A stretch of 64,000 nucleotides of DNA, taken from the NCBI GenBank assembly GCA_033675265.1, contig JAUJYZ010001221.1, positions 269,225 through 333,224 on the forward strand, written 5' to 3'. The position numbers and the translations under genes were made by a program. Positions 26,306 through 37,688 of the stretch are shown piece after piece (the stretch's first letter is position 1; every line of letters begins with the position of its first letter). This stretch comes from Actinostola sp. cb2023 (lineage: Eukaryota > Cnidaria > Anthozoa > Actiniaria > Actinostolidae). The notes under the pieces are model-generated. The model did no database searches and was not told where the DNA came from. It saw only the letters and a program-made list of their open reading frames with translations.

Positions 26306-26775
26306 CGTCAAAACCCTAAACGTTGATTGGGATACCTGTGGTCAAAACCCTAAACGTTGGTTGGGATACCTGTGGTCAAAACCCTAAACGTTGGTTGGGA
26401 TACCTGTGGTCAAAACCCTAAACGTTGGTTGGGATACCTGTGGTCAAAACCCTAAACGTTGGTTGGGATTCCTGTGGTCAAAACCCTAAACGTTGGTTGG
26501 GATACCTGTGGTCAAAACCCTAAACGTTGGTTGGGATTCCTGTGGTCAAAACCCTAAACGTTGGTTGGGATACCTGTGGTCAAAACCCTAAACGTTGGTT
26601 GGGATACCTGTGGTGAAAACCCTAAACGTTGGTTGGGATACCTGTGGTCAAAACCCTAAACGTTGGATGGGATACCTGTGGTGAAAACCCTAAACGTTGG
26701 ATGGGATACCTGTGGTCAAAACCCTAAACGTTGGTTGGGATACCTGTGGTCAAACCCCTAAACGTTGGTTGGGAA
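26306..26775. repeat. 34-bp minisatellite, locus 1
   Basis: About 14 copies of a 34-bp unit with TTGGGATACCTGTGGTCAAA and CCCTAAACG. The same unit, inverted, occurs at 42843-43632 and 59377-59541. Confidence 0.95.
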
Positions 26776-26779
26776 ACAA

Positions 26780-27255
26780 GGAAACGTAGAGGGGGGCTTA
26801 TATCCGGGGGGGGGGGGAGGGGGGGGGGGCTTATAACCGGCATAATTTGCTTGGTTGAAAATATATGGGCCTATAACCGGGAGGGCTCATAAACGGGGGG
26901 CGGCTTATAACCGGCATAATTGCCCTATACCACTATGACGTCAAATCAAAACAATCTATTGTTTAAACGCTAAGGATCATGGTCGCTAGAGGGGGACAAA
27001 ACAGCAACAACACAGTAAATATTGTGGGAAAAGCATCGATGAACATAATATCTGGAAACTAGCCAATTTGAAATCTAGCGAACCTCAGCAGAGCAGATTT
27101 AGTTCAAATTTCTATTGTTCTTCACGATTCTGTCCCCCTCATAAATAAGCCGTTACGTCATAGTGGTATAGGGCAATTTGCTTGGTTGAAAATATATGGG
27201 CCTATAACCGGGAGGGCTCATAACGGGGGGCGGCTTATAAGCGGCAGTTTACGGT
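26780..27255. mobile_element. GGCTTATAACCGG-rich element
   Basis: Repeats of GGGGGCTTATAACCGG with G homopolymers and TTGCTTGGTTGAAAATATAT twice. The second half is split by the AATT-flanked MITE. Similar sequence occurs at 56650-56815 and near 57035. Confidence 0.6.
26922..27174. mobile_element. AATT-flanked MITE, copy 1
   Basis: Ends GCCCTATACCACTATGACGT and inverse, with AATT on both sides (26918-26921, 27175-27178). Its excision would rejoin CATAATTTGCTTGG, which is present intact nearby at about 26847. A second copy is at 57780-58095. Confidence 0.85.
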
Positions 27256-27556
27256 AGACTCAGAAGAAATAGTTGCATGGGCTACCTGTGGTACAGTAGC
27301 CGAAATAAACTGCTGGATCGTGTGTCAATAAATATGCCCCAGCAACTTCTTCACACTACCAATGTCACGTGACAGGAATACTAAGTGTGGAAACTTACAA
27401 TGATAATAATTTATTTATTAAGAAGTAGCATTACATAGAATCTCAATGCTCTTACAATCTATCTATAAAAACGATAATAAAATAATAATAGTAATTAATA
27501 GAAAGAAAACATTATATGATATTTACATGATCATTGCTGAGTTCTTAGTCACTAAA

Positions 27557-28735
27557 ATGTACACTACGTTATTCAATAACTGTTCCTCCTATGTCACTAA
27601 CGTGTTTGACTGAGACTTGCTGTATGATATGATAGCTACTATGCAGTAACGTTTATAGTAGTCTTATAAAAACACTACGTTATTCAATAACTGTTCCTCC
27701 TATGTCACTAACGTGTTTGACTGAGACTTGCTGTATGATATCAGTGATAGCTACTATATGCATGCAGTAACGTTTATAGTAGTCTTATAAAAACACTACG
27801 TTATTCAATAACTGTTCCTCCTATGTCACTAACGTGTTTGACTGAGACTTGCTGTATGATATGATAGCTACTATGCAGTAACGTTTATAGTAGTCTTATA
27901 AAAACACTACGTTATTCAATAACTGTTCCTCCTATGTCACTAACGTGTTTGACTGAGACTTGCTGTATGATATGATAGCTACTATGCAGTAACGTTTATA
28001 GTAGTCTTATAAAAACACTACGTTATTCAATAACTGTTCCTCCTATGTCACTAACGTGTTTGACTGAGACTTGCTGTATGATATGATAGCTACTATGCAG
28101 TAACGTTTATAGTAGTCTTATAAAAACACTACGTTATTCAATAACTGTTCCTCCTATGTCACTAACGTGTTTGACTGAGACTTGCTGTATGATATGATAG
28201 CTACTATGCAGTAACGTTTATAGTAGTCTTATAAAAACACTAGGTTATTCAATAACTGTTCCTCCTATGTCACTAATGTGTTTGACTGAGACTTGCTGTA
28301 TGATATGATAGCTACTATGCAGTAACGTTTATAGTAGTCTTATAAAAACACTACGTTATTCAATAACTGTTCCTCCTATGTCACTAACGTGTTTGACTGA
28401 GACTTGCTGTATGATATGATAGCTACTATGCAGTAACGTTTATAGTAGTCTTATAAAAACACTACGTTATTCAATAACTGTTCCTCCTATGTCACTAACG
28501 TGTTTGACTGAGACTTGCTGTATGATATGATAGCTACTATGCAGTAACGTTTATAGTAGTCTTATAAAAACACTACGTTATTCAATAACTGTTCCTCCTA
28601 TGTCACTAACGTGTTTGACTGAGACTTGCTGTATGATATGATAGCTACTATGCAGTAACGTTTATAGTATAGTCTTATAAAAAACACTACGTTATTCAAT
28701 AACTGTTCCTCCTATGTCACTAACGTGTTCATTTT
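27557..28735. repeat. 111-bp minisatellite 3' of ANK-kinase-KEN copy A
   Basis: About 10 copies of a 111-bp unit with AAAACACTACGTTATTCAAT and GATAGCTACTATGCAGTAAC. Orthologous array lies 3' of copy B, showing that both are one duplicated block. Confidence 0.95.
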
Positions 28736-28807
28736 CATGACGTCAGCTTTGGAACCACATCGCCGCCTGGAATAAAATAAAACAGGAGCACAATCAGTAT
28801 TAGTTTA

Positions 28808-28841
28808 GTGATTATTATTATTGTTATTAATATTATTATTA

Positions 28842-28876
<35 letters not shown>

Positions 28877-28931
28877 TTATTTTTATTTTTATTTTATTAT
28901 TATTATTATTGTTATTGTTATTATTTTATTA

Positions 28932-28979
<48 letters not shown>

Positions 28980-29025
28980 TTATTAGTATGATATTATTAT
29001 TATTATTATTATTATTATTAGAAAG
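28808..29025. repeat. (ATT)n tract
   Basis: Imperfect ATT/TTG/TTTTA repeats between the 111-bp array and the 3' end of copy A. Confidence 0.95.
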
Positions 29026-29118
29026 GAAATGAGAAAGACAACAAAACCTAATATATCTCTATAATATTTACCATGCACAATCAATAACAACATTACTTAC
29101 ATTTGTACATTTATCTTC

Positions 29119-32100
29119 TCACTCATTTGCCATGGCATGCTTGATTTCTTCTCTTGTATCCCATCCATATTTGGTTACAGCCTTGAACACTTCCATGAAG
29201 AGGTTGGGAAAATAATCCAAAAACACAGCATCTTCCAGGATCAGTTTTCTGATTGGGCTTGGTCGACTGGCATCAGAAATATGAGCGATAGCATTCCGTA
29301 TGAAGCGAACTAACTCCACTACAGAGCCAGTATCGTAGTTTCTGGGTGGTATTGTGTATACCTTTCCTTTTTTGGTCGTTTTGACAATAGGCTGCGTCAT
29401 TTCTTTATGAATATCAGGCATGTGGGTGTACCTAGCATCATTCCATGTACCATATTTGAATATGGTATGGACGTTCGATTCCAAATCGGACTCAACTGCA
29501 TTCAAAGGGCCTGTTACAGGACGTGGACATTCAAACTCTGGCTGATTTCCAACAGCACTAAGAAAATCCCTCTTTTGCTTCTTTGACCAGAACATGGGGT
29601 GATCCAATGCATCTGATGCAGATGGTCGTTGGTTTTCATCGCTTTCAAGCATTGCTTTAACAAGATCAGAGTCTTCAGGAGCGAGAGCACTATCCCAACA
29701 TTCCATATTATTACGCGATATATTTCTTTCTGTTTCTTGGATGATTAGCAAATCGCTTTTATTTGCGTAATCAGTTGGTTGGAATGGATGCCTTTGTGGA
29801 GACACAATGTAGTGGAGGAGAAGTCCACAAGAAAATATATCAGACGTCATGGAGTGTTCATTCGTACTTGACTTGACCACTTCTGGAGCAATCCATCCTC
29901 GGGTTCCGATACCGGTACTCATCACAGTAAAGGAGGGATTGATGTCTAAACGACGGCTCAGACCAAAGTCAGCGATTTTCAGGCACAGCTTGGGATGGGT
30001 TTTGTACAGAATGTTGCTTGGTTTCAGGTCGCGATGAATGATATTTTGGTCATGTAAATACTTTAGTCCCATAACAACATCTTTACAGATGACAGTGTTG
30101 TTGTCTGAGTCGTAGAATGTACTTCCAAAGTATTCATCAAGATTTCCCTCCATAAGCTCCAGTATTACATAGGAGAAGTCATCACTTTCAAAGAAAGCCA
30201 AGTAACGAACAATCTGTTTGCAGTCGGGGAGAGCAGTGAAGCTACGGATCTCTCGTTTGTCTTCTTGACGAACCATGCGTAATTTTTCGATTCTCTTGAT
30301 GGCCACTTCCATGCCGTCCTTCTCATTGATTCCTGCAAAAACATGGCCAAATGAACCGTTTGCTATCGGTTGATCATGAAGCCAATATGATTCCACCAAC
30401 TTGCAATTCTGTCGCCTAGCAACTCTAGCCAGCATGTTCTCGTACCTCGTAGAATACGAAGTCCAGGGTATGGCCATTGGCACTTCATCAATGCTTAGTG
30501 GCTTTGTTAGAAGATCTTGGAGTTCAGGACAACTATCTGCTACATCCAAGCAGCATTCACCATTTGCACCATAACAGAGAAGCTGTTTGGCAATTTGCCA
30601 ATGGACAGAAAGGGATGTGACTGGGTTGATTTTCATTTCAGATTCTAATCCACTCTTTCCTTCGTCCTGTGCTGTTTTATCCTCTGCTAATCTAGAACCT
30701 TCATGAGCTTTGATGTTGATACAGCAGAGTCGAAGGGAGGAGTTGACATCGAACAGTCTTAGTCTTGACTTTAGAACAGCTTCAACCAGAATGTTCTTCC
30801 AGGTGGTTCGAGTGGATTTATCTTTGCATATAGCATTCAAAACACCAACTAAAGCCTCAACTGATTTGTTGTATCTGGCATCACAAGCAACTTCGACTAA
30901 GGCTTTAGCAAGTACAAAGGCCTCTGATTCAATAAGATTGCTTAATAGAGAATCGCCATCTTTGTCGCACGCCCACAGATCAAAGCCCATGTCGATCACA
31001 GTTTTCCAAAACGTTGTTGGGTCTTCTGTGACATCCGGATAAAAACAATCGGGATTCTGCAGAAATAGACGGTTCTGTGCAGCAATGAGAAGAGGCGGTC
31101 GTCGTGTTAAATCAACATCGTTTGTGTTTGCTCCTGCATTCACCAAGAGCTTGACGGCGCTCCAGGTTTTGCACACATGTAATGGTGTTTCTTCGTTTCG
31201 ATTTCTGGTATTCAACATAGCACCACAGCTCAACAGATGCTTGAATGTAACTTCCAAAAGTTGTTCAAAAGTGTATTCTGGGGACACCTTGCAAGTGTAC
31301 CTTCGAGTTGACGACAGGGAAAGAGAAGCCCAAAGATGAAGAGGTGTGTCCAAATGATCATCAACTTCATCAACAAATAACTTCAAGAGTTCTGCTGATT
31401 CATGGATGAACGTATTTTGGTTTTCCTCATCTTGAATGTTAAGGCCTTCTTGTAAAAGCTGCAGAATCAAATGAAAGACTGACTCTCCACTCGTTGATGG
31501 TTCGTTGAGCATTGCATAATCTTTCATTAAAAACCTGCATAATTCAACCATTTGGTGGATACCTGAAAACCAACCCTCATGTACAAATACAGCATTTGAG
31601 AGAAAAAACAACATTGGCGCTTCTTGGTAGCAGTTTTTTCTGTTCACTGAGGATCCCAAACTCTCAAGGTTATGGCAAATGTCCAACATTGTTTCAGCTG
31701 AAACACCGTCAAGACACATTAGTGTTACGTAATGGAATACAGTGTTGCCTTTTTCGTCAGTAGTGTTTGGATCAGCACCTAAATCAATCAGTAATGCAAG
31801 GGTTTCAGAAATTGTAATTTCATTTTTCTCCATCTTCTTGATTAAGTTGCGTATGGTTCGGCTTTCTTTCTCATCATTTTCTTCATCAGCATAGTTCAAA
31901 GCTACACGTAACATTACTGTACTCATGGTGGTGAACTCGTTAATGTTTTGACGTGGCAATTTGCAGAATACTGCATTGATTATTGCTTTCACTATAGCTT
32001 TATCTTTAATTCCTTTCTCCTTTACAAAATCAAGCACTTTATGGATCTGTGATGAAGTAAGCTCCTCATTCATACAGTGATGAATAAAAAAAGACAAGAT

Positions 32101-35100
32101 ACTGATATTAAAGTTGTCTTTCAGATGAATATTTCCTCCATTGTCGATAAGATATCGTGCGGATGAAATTGGCTCTAGAATTGCATAAAACAATGGAGTT
32201 CTACCATCTCTGTTCCTCAAATTCACCAAAGCACTTCCTTGCGTTACAAGTGCAGCAATTATATTTTCATGTTTAACAGCATAGCTCAGGACAGAATTGC
32301 CATGACAATCAGTCTTGTTGACATCAGTACCACCATTAATCAGCGCAAGTGTAATTTCGATTCGTCCCATACGAGCGGCTGTCATCAATGCAGTTTGACC
32401 TTCTTTATCGGCCATGTTGACATCAGCACCACCATTAATCAGTGCAAGTGTAATTTCGTTTTTTCCCCAACCAGTGGCTGTCATCAATGCAGTTTCACCT
32501 TCTTTATCGGCCATGTTGACATCAGCACCACCATTAATCAGTGCAAGTACAATTTCGTTGTGTCCCCAACGAGCAGCTTTCATCAATGCAGTTTCACCTT
32601 CTTTATCGGCCATGTTGACACCAGCACCACCATTAATCAGTGCAAGTACAATTTCGTTTTTTCCCCAACGAGCGGCTTTCATCAATGCAGTTTCACCTTC
32701 TTTATCGGCCATGTTGACACCAGCACCACCATTAATCAGTGCAAGTGCAATGTCGTTTTTTCCCCAACAAACGACTTTCATCAATGCAGTTTCACCTTCT
32801 ATATCGGCCATGTTGACATCAGCACCACCATTAATCAGTACAAGTACAATTTCGTTTCTTCCACAAAGAACGACTTGCATCAATACAGTTTTACCTTCTT
32901 TATCGGCCATGTTGACATCAGCACCACCATTAATCAGCGCAAGTGTAATTTCTTCTTCTCCCCTACGAGCGGCTTGCAGAAATGCAGTTTCACCTTCTTT
33001 ATCGGCCATGTTGACATCAGCACCACCATTAATCAGTGCAAGTACAATGTCGTTTCGTCTCCAACGAGCGGCTTTCATCAATGCAGTTTTACCTTCTTTA
33101 TCGGTCATGTTGACACCAGCACCACGCTTAATCAGTGCAAGTGCAATGTCAATTTCTAAGCTAACAACAGCCTTCATCAATGCAGTTTTACCTTGTTTAT
33201 CGGTCATGTTGACATCAGCACCACCATTAATCAGTGCAAGTGCAATGTCAATTTCTACCCTATCAACAGCCTTCATCAATGCAGTTTTACCTTGTTTATC
33301 GGTCATGTTGACATCAGCAACACCATTAATCAGTGCAAGTGCAATGCCACTTTCTACCCTATCAACAGCCTTCATCAATGCAGTTTTACCTTGTTTATCG
33401 GTAATGTTGACATCAGCACCACCATTAATCAGTGCAAGTACAATGTCAATTTCTACCCTATCAACAGCTTTCATCAACGCAGTTTCACCTTCTTTATCGG
33501 CCATGTTGACATCAGCAACACCATTAATCAGTGCAAGTACAATGTCAATTTCTACCCTATCAACAGCTTTCATCAACGCAGTTTCACCTTCTTTATCGGC
33601 CATGTTGACATCAGCAACACCATTAATCAGTGCAAGTACAATGCCAATTTCTACCCTAACAGCTTTCATCAATGCAGTTTCACCTTCTTTATCGGCCATG
33701 TTGACATCAGCACCACCATTAATCAGTGCAAGTACAATGTCGTTTCTTCCCCATTGAGCGGCTTTTGTCAATGCAGTTTCTCCTTCTTTATCGGCCATGT
33801 TGACATCAGCACCACCATTAATCAATGCAAGTACAATTTCGTTTTGTCCCCAACGAACAACTTTCGTCAATGCAGTTTGGCCTTCTTTATCGGCCATGTT
33901 GACATCAGCACCACGCTTAATCAGTGCAAGTACAATTTCGTTTTGTCCCCAACGAACAGCTTTCATCAATGCAGTTTTCCCTTCTTTATCGGCCATGTTG
34001 ACATCAGCACCACGCTTAATCAGTGCAAGTGTAATTTCGTTTTGTCCCCAACGAGCAAGTTTCGTCAATGCAGTTTGGCCTTCTTTATCGGCCATGTTGA
34101 CATCAGCACCACCATTAATCAGCGCAAGTGCTATTTCTTCTTGTCCCCATTGACCGGCTTTCATCAATGCAGTTTCACCTTCTTTATCAACCATGTTGAC
34201 ATCAGCACCACGCTTAATCAGTGCAAGTGCAATTTCGTTTGGTCCCCAAATAACAGCTTTCATCAATGCAGTTTTCCCTTCTTTATCGGCCATGTTGACA
34301 TCAGCACCACGCTTAATCAGTGCAAGTGCTATTTCTTTTTGTCCCCAACGAGCAACTTTCGTCAATGCAGTTTTCCCTTCTTTATCGGCCATGTTGACAT
34401 CAGCACCAACATTAATCAGCGGAAGTATACTTTCGTCTTCTCTCCTACGAGCGGCTTTCATCAATGCAGTTTCACCTTCTTTATCGATCATGTTGACATC
34501 AGCACCACCATTAATCAGTGCAAGTGCAATTTCGTTTGGTCCCCAACGAACAGCTTTCATCAACGCAGTTTTCCCTTTTTTATCGGCCACGTTGACATCA
34601 GCACCACGCTTAATCAGTGCAAGTGCAATTTCTTTTTGTCCCCAACGAGCAACTTTCATCAATGCAGTTTTCCCTTCTTTATCGTCCATGTTGACATCAG
34701 CACCACCATTAATCAGCGCAAGTGTAATTTCGTCTTCTCCCCTACGAACAGCTTTCATCAATGCAGTTTCACCTTCTTTATCGATCATGTTGACATCAGC
34801 TTCACCATTAATCAGTGCAAGTGCAATTTCGTTTTCTCCCCTACGAACAGCTTTCATCAATGCAGTTTTCCCTTTTTTATCGGCCACGTTGACATCAGCA
34901 CCACCATTAATCAGTGCAAGTGCAATTTCGTTACTTTCACAATGGAGAGCATACATCAATGCAGTCTTGTCGTTTTCGAAAGTAATTTGGACATCAGCCC
35001 CAGCATTTACCAGTGCGCACACAAGTGATTGCTCGTTATATCGAAAAGAATATCTTAATGCAGTTTTGCCTTCATTATCACTGTGGTTGACATCAGCACC

Positions 35101-35580
35101 AGCGTTAATCAATGCAATTGGAACTGATTGCTTTAGATATTGAACAGCATATATCAATGGACTTTTACCCGCTTTATCTGAAATATTGACATCGGCACCC
35201 CGTTTAATCAATACAAGTGCAATTGATTCTCTACGACAAAGAATGGCATACACTAACGAAGTTTTTCCTTCGTTGTCCGTAACATTGACATCAGCTCCAG
35301 CATCGATGAGAACCCTAACGATGTCCTCTTTTCCATATTTAGCTGCACACATCAAAGCTGTTTTGCCCTCGTCATCAATAGAGTTGATATCAGCACCAGC
35401 CTCTATTTGTGCTCCTACATTTTCTACGGTTCCATATTTGGCACAGTTAATTAAATTATCGAACTCTTCATTGATGGCTCCTGCATTCATTTCATCTTCA
35501 ACCTCTTCAGTAGTGAGAGGGTCTTCAGTCCACCAGCTCTCCTCATCATCTGTGTCTTCTGATGCACTATCACTCTCCAT
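29119..35580 (-). CDS. ANK-kinase-KEN protein (RNase L-like), copy A
   Basis: Uninterrupted 2,153-codon frame; an in-frame TAA lies 12 codons before the ATG at 35580, which supports the start. Residues 1-40 are acidic, with no signal peptide or membrane segment, so it is probably cytosolic. Residues about 45-1190 are some 34 ankyrin repeats, about 26 nearly identical (core GADVNMADKEGETALMKA). A linker follows with isolated ankyrin-like units near 1270 and 1458. The kinase domain (about 1735-1990) has GSFGHV, VAIKR, HRDLKPSN (about 1850), ADFGLSRR (about 1870) and GTRGWIAPE. The KEN ribonuclease domain (about 1995-2150) has FWSKKQKRDF, a Y..GSV motif and RNAIAH (about 2097), which matches the R-N-x3-H catalytic spacing of IRE1 and RNase L. 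Known family biology: RNase L cuts single-stranded RNA after 2-5A binds its ankyrin repeats; IRE1 cleaves XBP1 mRNA. Inferred here: a ligand- or protein-sensing kinase-RNase, perhaps in RNA decay or antiviral defence. The ligand is unknown. Confidence 0.93.
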   Translation of the reverse strand: MESDSASEDTDDEESWWTEDPLTTEEVEDEMNAGAINEEFDNLINCAKYGTVENVGAQIEAGADINSIDDEGKTALMCAAKYGKEDIVRVLIDAGADVNVTDNEGKTSLVYAILCRRESIALVLIKRGADVNISDKAGKSPLIYAVQYLKQSVPIALINAGADVNHSDNEGKTALRYSFRYNEQSLVCALVNAGADVQITFENDKTALMYALHCESNEIALALINGGADVNVADKKGKTALMKAVRRGENEIALALINGEADVNMIDKEGETALMKAVRRGEDEITLALINGGADVNMDDKEGKTALMKVARWGQKEIALALIKRGADVNVADKKGKTALMKAVRWGPNEIALALINGGADVNMIDKEGETALMKAARRREDESILPLINVGADVNMADKEGKTALTKVARWGQKEIALALIKRGADVNMADKEGKTALMKAVIWGPNEIALALIKRGADVNMVDKEGETALMKAGQWGQEEIALALINGGADVNMADKEGQTALTKLARWGQNEITLALIKRGADVNMADKEGKTALMKAVRWGQNEIVLALIKRGADVNMADKEGQTALTKVVRWGQNEIVLALINGGADVNMADKEGETALTKAAQWGRNDIVLALINGGADVNMADKEGETALMKAVRVEIGIVLALINGVADVNMADKEGETALMKAVDRVEIDIVLALINGVADVNMADKEGETALMKAVDRVEIDIVLALINGGADVNITDKQGKTALMKAVDRVESGIALALINGVADVNMTDKQGKTALMKAVDRVEIDIALALINGGADVNMTDKQGKTALMKAVVSLEIDIALALIKRGAGVNMTDKEGKTALMKAARWRRNDIVLALINGGADVNMADKEGETAFLQAARRGEEEITLALINGGADVNMADKEGKTVLMQVVLCGRNEIVLVLINGGADVNMADIEGETALMKVVCWGKNDIALALINGGAGVNMADKEGETALMKAARWGKNEIVLALINGGAGVNMADKEGETALMKAARWGHNEIVLALINGGADVNMADKEGETALMTATGWGKNEITLALINGGADVNMADKEGQTALMTAARMGRIEITLALINGGTDVNKTDCHGNSVLSYAVKHENIIAALVTQGSALVNLRNRDGRTPLFYAILEPISSARYLIDNGGNIHLKDNFNISILSFFIHHCMNEELTSSQIHKVLDFVKEKGIKDKAIVKAIINAVFCKLPRQNINEFTTMSTVMLRVALNYADEENDEKESRTIRNLIKKMEKNEITISETLALLIDLGADPNTTDEKGNTVFHYVTLMCLDGVSAETMLDICHNLESLGSSVNRKNCYQEAPMLFFLSNAVFVHEGWFSGIHQMVELCRFLMKDYAMLNEPSTSGESVFHLILQLLQEGLNIQDEENQNTFIHESAELLKLFVDEVDDHLDTPLHLWASLSLSSTRRYTCKVSPEYTFEQLLEVTFKHLLSCGAMLNTRNRNEETPLHVCKTWSAVKLLVNAGANTNDVDLTRRPPLLIAAQNRLFLQNPDCFYPDVTEDPTTFWKTVIDMGFDLWACDKDGDSLLSNLIESEAFVLAKALVEVACDARYNKSVEALVGVLNAICKDKSTRTTWKNILVEAVLKSRLRLFDVNSSLRLCCINIKAHEGSRLAEDKTAQDEGKSGLESEMKINPVTSLSVHWQIAKQLLCYGANGECCLDVADSCPELQDLLTKPLSIDEVPMAIPWTSYSTRYENMLARVARRQNCKLVESYWLHDQPIANGSFGHVFAGINEKDGMEVAIKRIEKLRMVRQEDKREIRSFTALPDCKQIVRYLAFFESDDFSYVILELMEGNLDEYFGSTFYDSDNNTVICKDVVMGLKYLHDQNIIHRDLKPSNILYKTHPKLCLKIADFGLSRRLDINPSFTVMSTGIGTRGWIAPEVVKSSTNEHSMTSDIFSCGLLLHYIVSPQRHPFQPTDYANKSDLLIIQETERNISRNNMECWDSALAPEDSDLVKAMLESDENQRPSASDALDHPMFWSKKQKRDFLSAVGNQPEFECPRPVTGPLNAVESDLESNVHTIFKYGTWNDARYTHMPDIHKEMTQPIVKTTKKGKVYTIPPRNYDTGSVVELVRFIRNAIAHISDASRPSPIRKLILEDAVFLDYFPNLFMEVFKAVTKYGWDTREEIKHAMANE
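32290..34930 (-). repeat. 99-bp coding tandem repeat (ankyrin array, copy A)
   Basis: About 26 tandem 99-bp units, each one 33-residue ankyrin repeat. DNA similarity between units is high; third-position changes are few and variants are shared by neighbours, e.g. a run with DRVEIDI at about 33200-33620. One unit near 33650 is 3 bp short. The long plus-strand frames here are mirror images produced by the 3n period. Confidence 0.92.
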
Positions 35581-36334
<754 letters not shown>

Positions 36335-36338
36335 TTAA

Positions 36339-37475
36339 AGGGGCACTGTCACGACGCGCGCATGCGTCAATTTTAATGATATGCTGAGATTTTTAATGAT
36401 ATGCAAAAGTCAACGAACTCGTTTGTTTTCGAAGAGAAATGCGCTAGTAAATTTCAATGTTGTGGTTTGAAAGTGTTTTGAAAGTGTTTTACCGTCAAGT
36501 TTTCGCAGAGTGCTTCCAAGTTATTCAGTATATACAACCTTTACGGCGTGTGACCTAAATATTTCATGAAATAAGTACTTATTATAGCGACTTCTGGTGA
36601 AGGAACGGCGATAAATAGCAGACAATCCGAGGTGACAACTCAGGTCTCAGATTAAGTTATTCACATTTCACATCGCTAAAAACCAAGTCCGTATTACTTC
36701 TTTGCTTCAAAAAAGACTAACGAAGATGTACATGTCACTACTGTATAAGGTACTCGTGTTTTCTTAAATTGTAAGAGTACAAAAGAGTGCAAAAAGAACT
36801 GCACAATATAATTCCCGTGTGAAAAGTATAATCACTGAGTTCTCTTTGCCGTTGTGTCACTACTTCCAAACCTCGCAGAAATAAAAACTCATACAATGTG
36901 ACAGTTGTTTGCAATAGCTTCAGTTCATATGAACTCGAAGGAATACATTGATATGATTTATACAACTGAGTTATTTTTGAGAAAATAATAATTCGAGTGA
37001 ATAAGTCAATGAACGCGTTGTCAAACATTGTTGTTGTCGTTCGGAATACTTTCCTACCTCCTTTGGTACTCCAGAGCTGTTAAAGAGAAGTACAGCGAAC
37101 TCAGAATGTGTAGTATAACCGTATTCTATCTTCCCAGTAAACCAAAACTTATAAACCTGTCGCCTGAATACATTCGTTGTCAACCACTACATCCCGGCGG
37201 CCGCCATGAGAAGCCATCGTCATCGCTCTCGCCGATTAAATAAAAAGCGTATAAAATTGGACTTCAAACCAAAAATAACTACCTACAAATACGAAACAAC
37301 AATCAATCTAAGTACTGAATAAGTATCATCTTCTAGAGTGCAAGGATTACAATGATATAATTCGATATATTAACACACTGAATTTGAATTTTCCTCGGGT
37401 CTCTTGATAGCGTTGGTCAACGATTTCAAGATTGAAGCCAAGACTCGCGCATGAGTGTGTCATGACAGTGCCCCT
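36339..37475. mobile_element. TTAA-flanked 1.1-kb element
   Basis: Ends AGGGGCACTGTCACGAC and GTCATGACAGTGCCCCT; TTAA at 36335-36338 and 37476-37479, as made by piggyBac or Kolobok transposases. No transposase frame was recognised. Confidence 0.78.
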
Positions 37476-37688
37476 TTAAAGACCAAAAATAAATAATAAT
37501 GATAATAATAATAATGTACTAAGTATATTTAAAAGAAGTTTTAACTTTTATAGTATTGTTAAGAATGAAGTAAACACGAGAGATATGGCGTCAGTTAGCG
37601 GGGAGTTCGAGTTAACCGAGTTCGATATCTATTTTTATTATACATTGTACTCAGTATCTGTATTCTCATTGGTCGAGAGCCTACAGAT

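Larger units (their letters stand above)
27256..35580. repeat. Segmental duplication, block A
   Basis: From TCAGAAGAAATAGTTGCATG through the 111-bp array, (ATT)n tract and ANK-kinase-KEN gene. The same order is found at 47568-55305. Confidence 0.85.

Noticed and set aside
32239..35143. Long plus-strand frames (up to 611 codons) opposite the ankyrin array
   Set aside because: A 99-bp period keeps the antisense frames open. The minus strand encodes a recognisable ankyrin-kinase-KEN protein; the plus-strand products have only low-complexity repeats.
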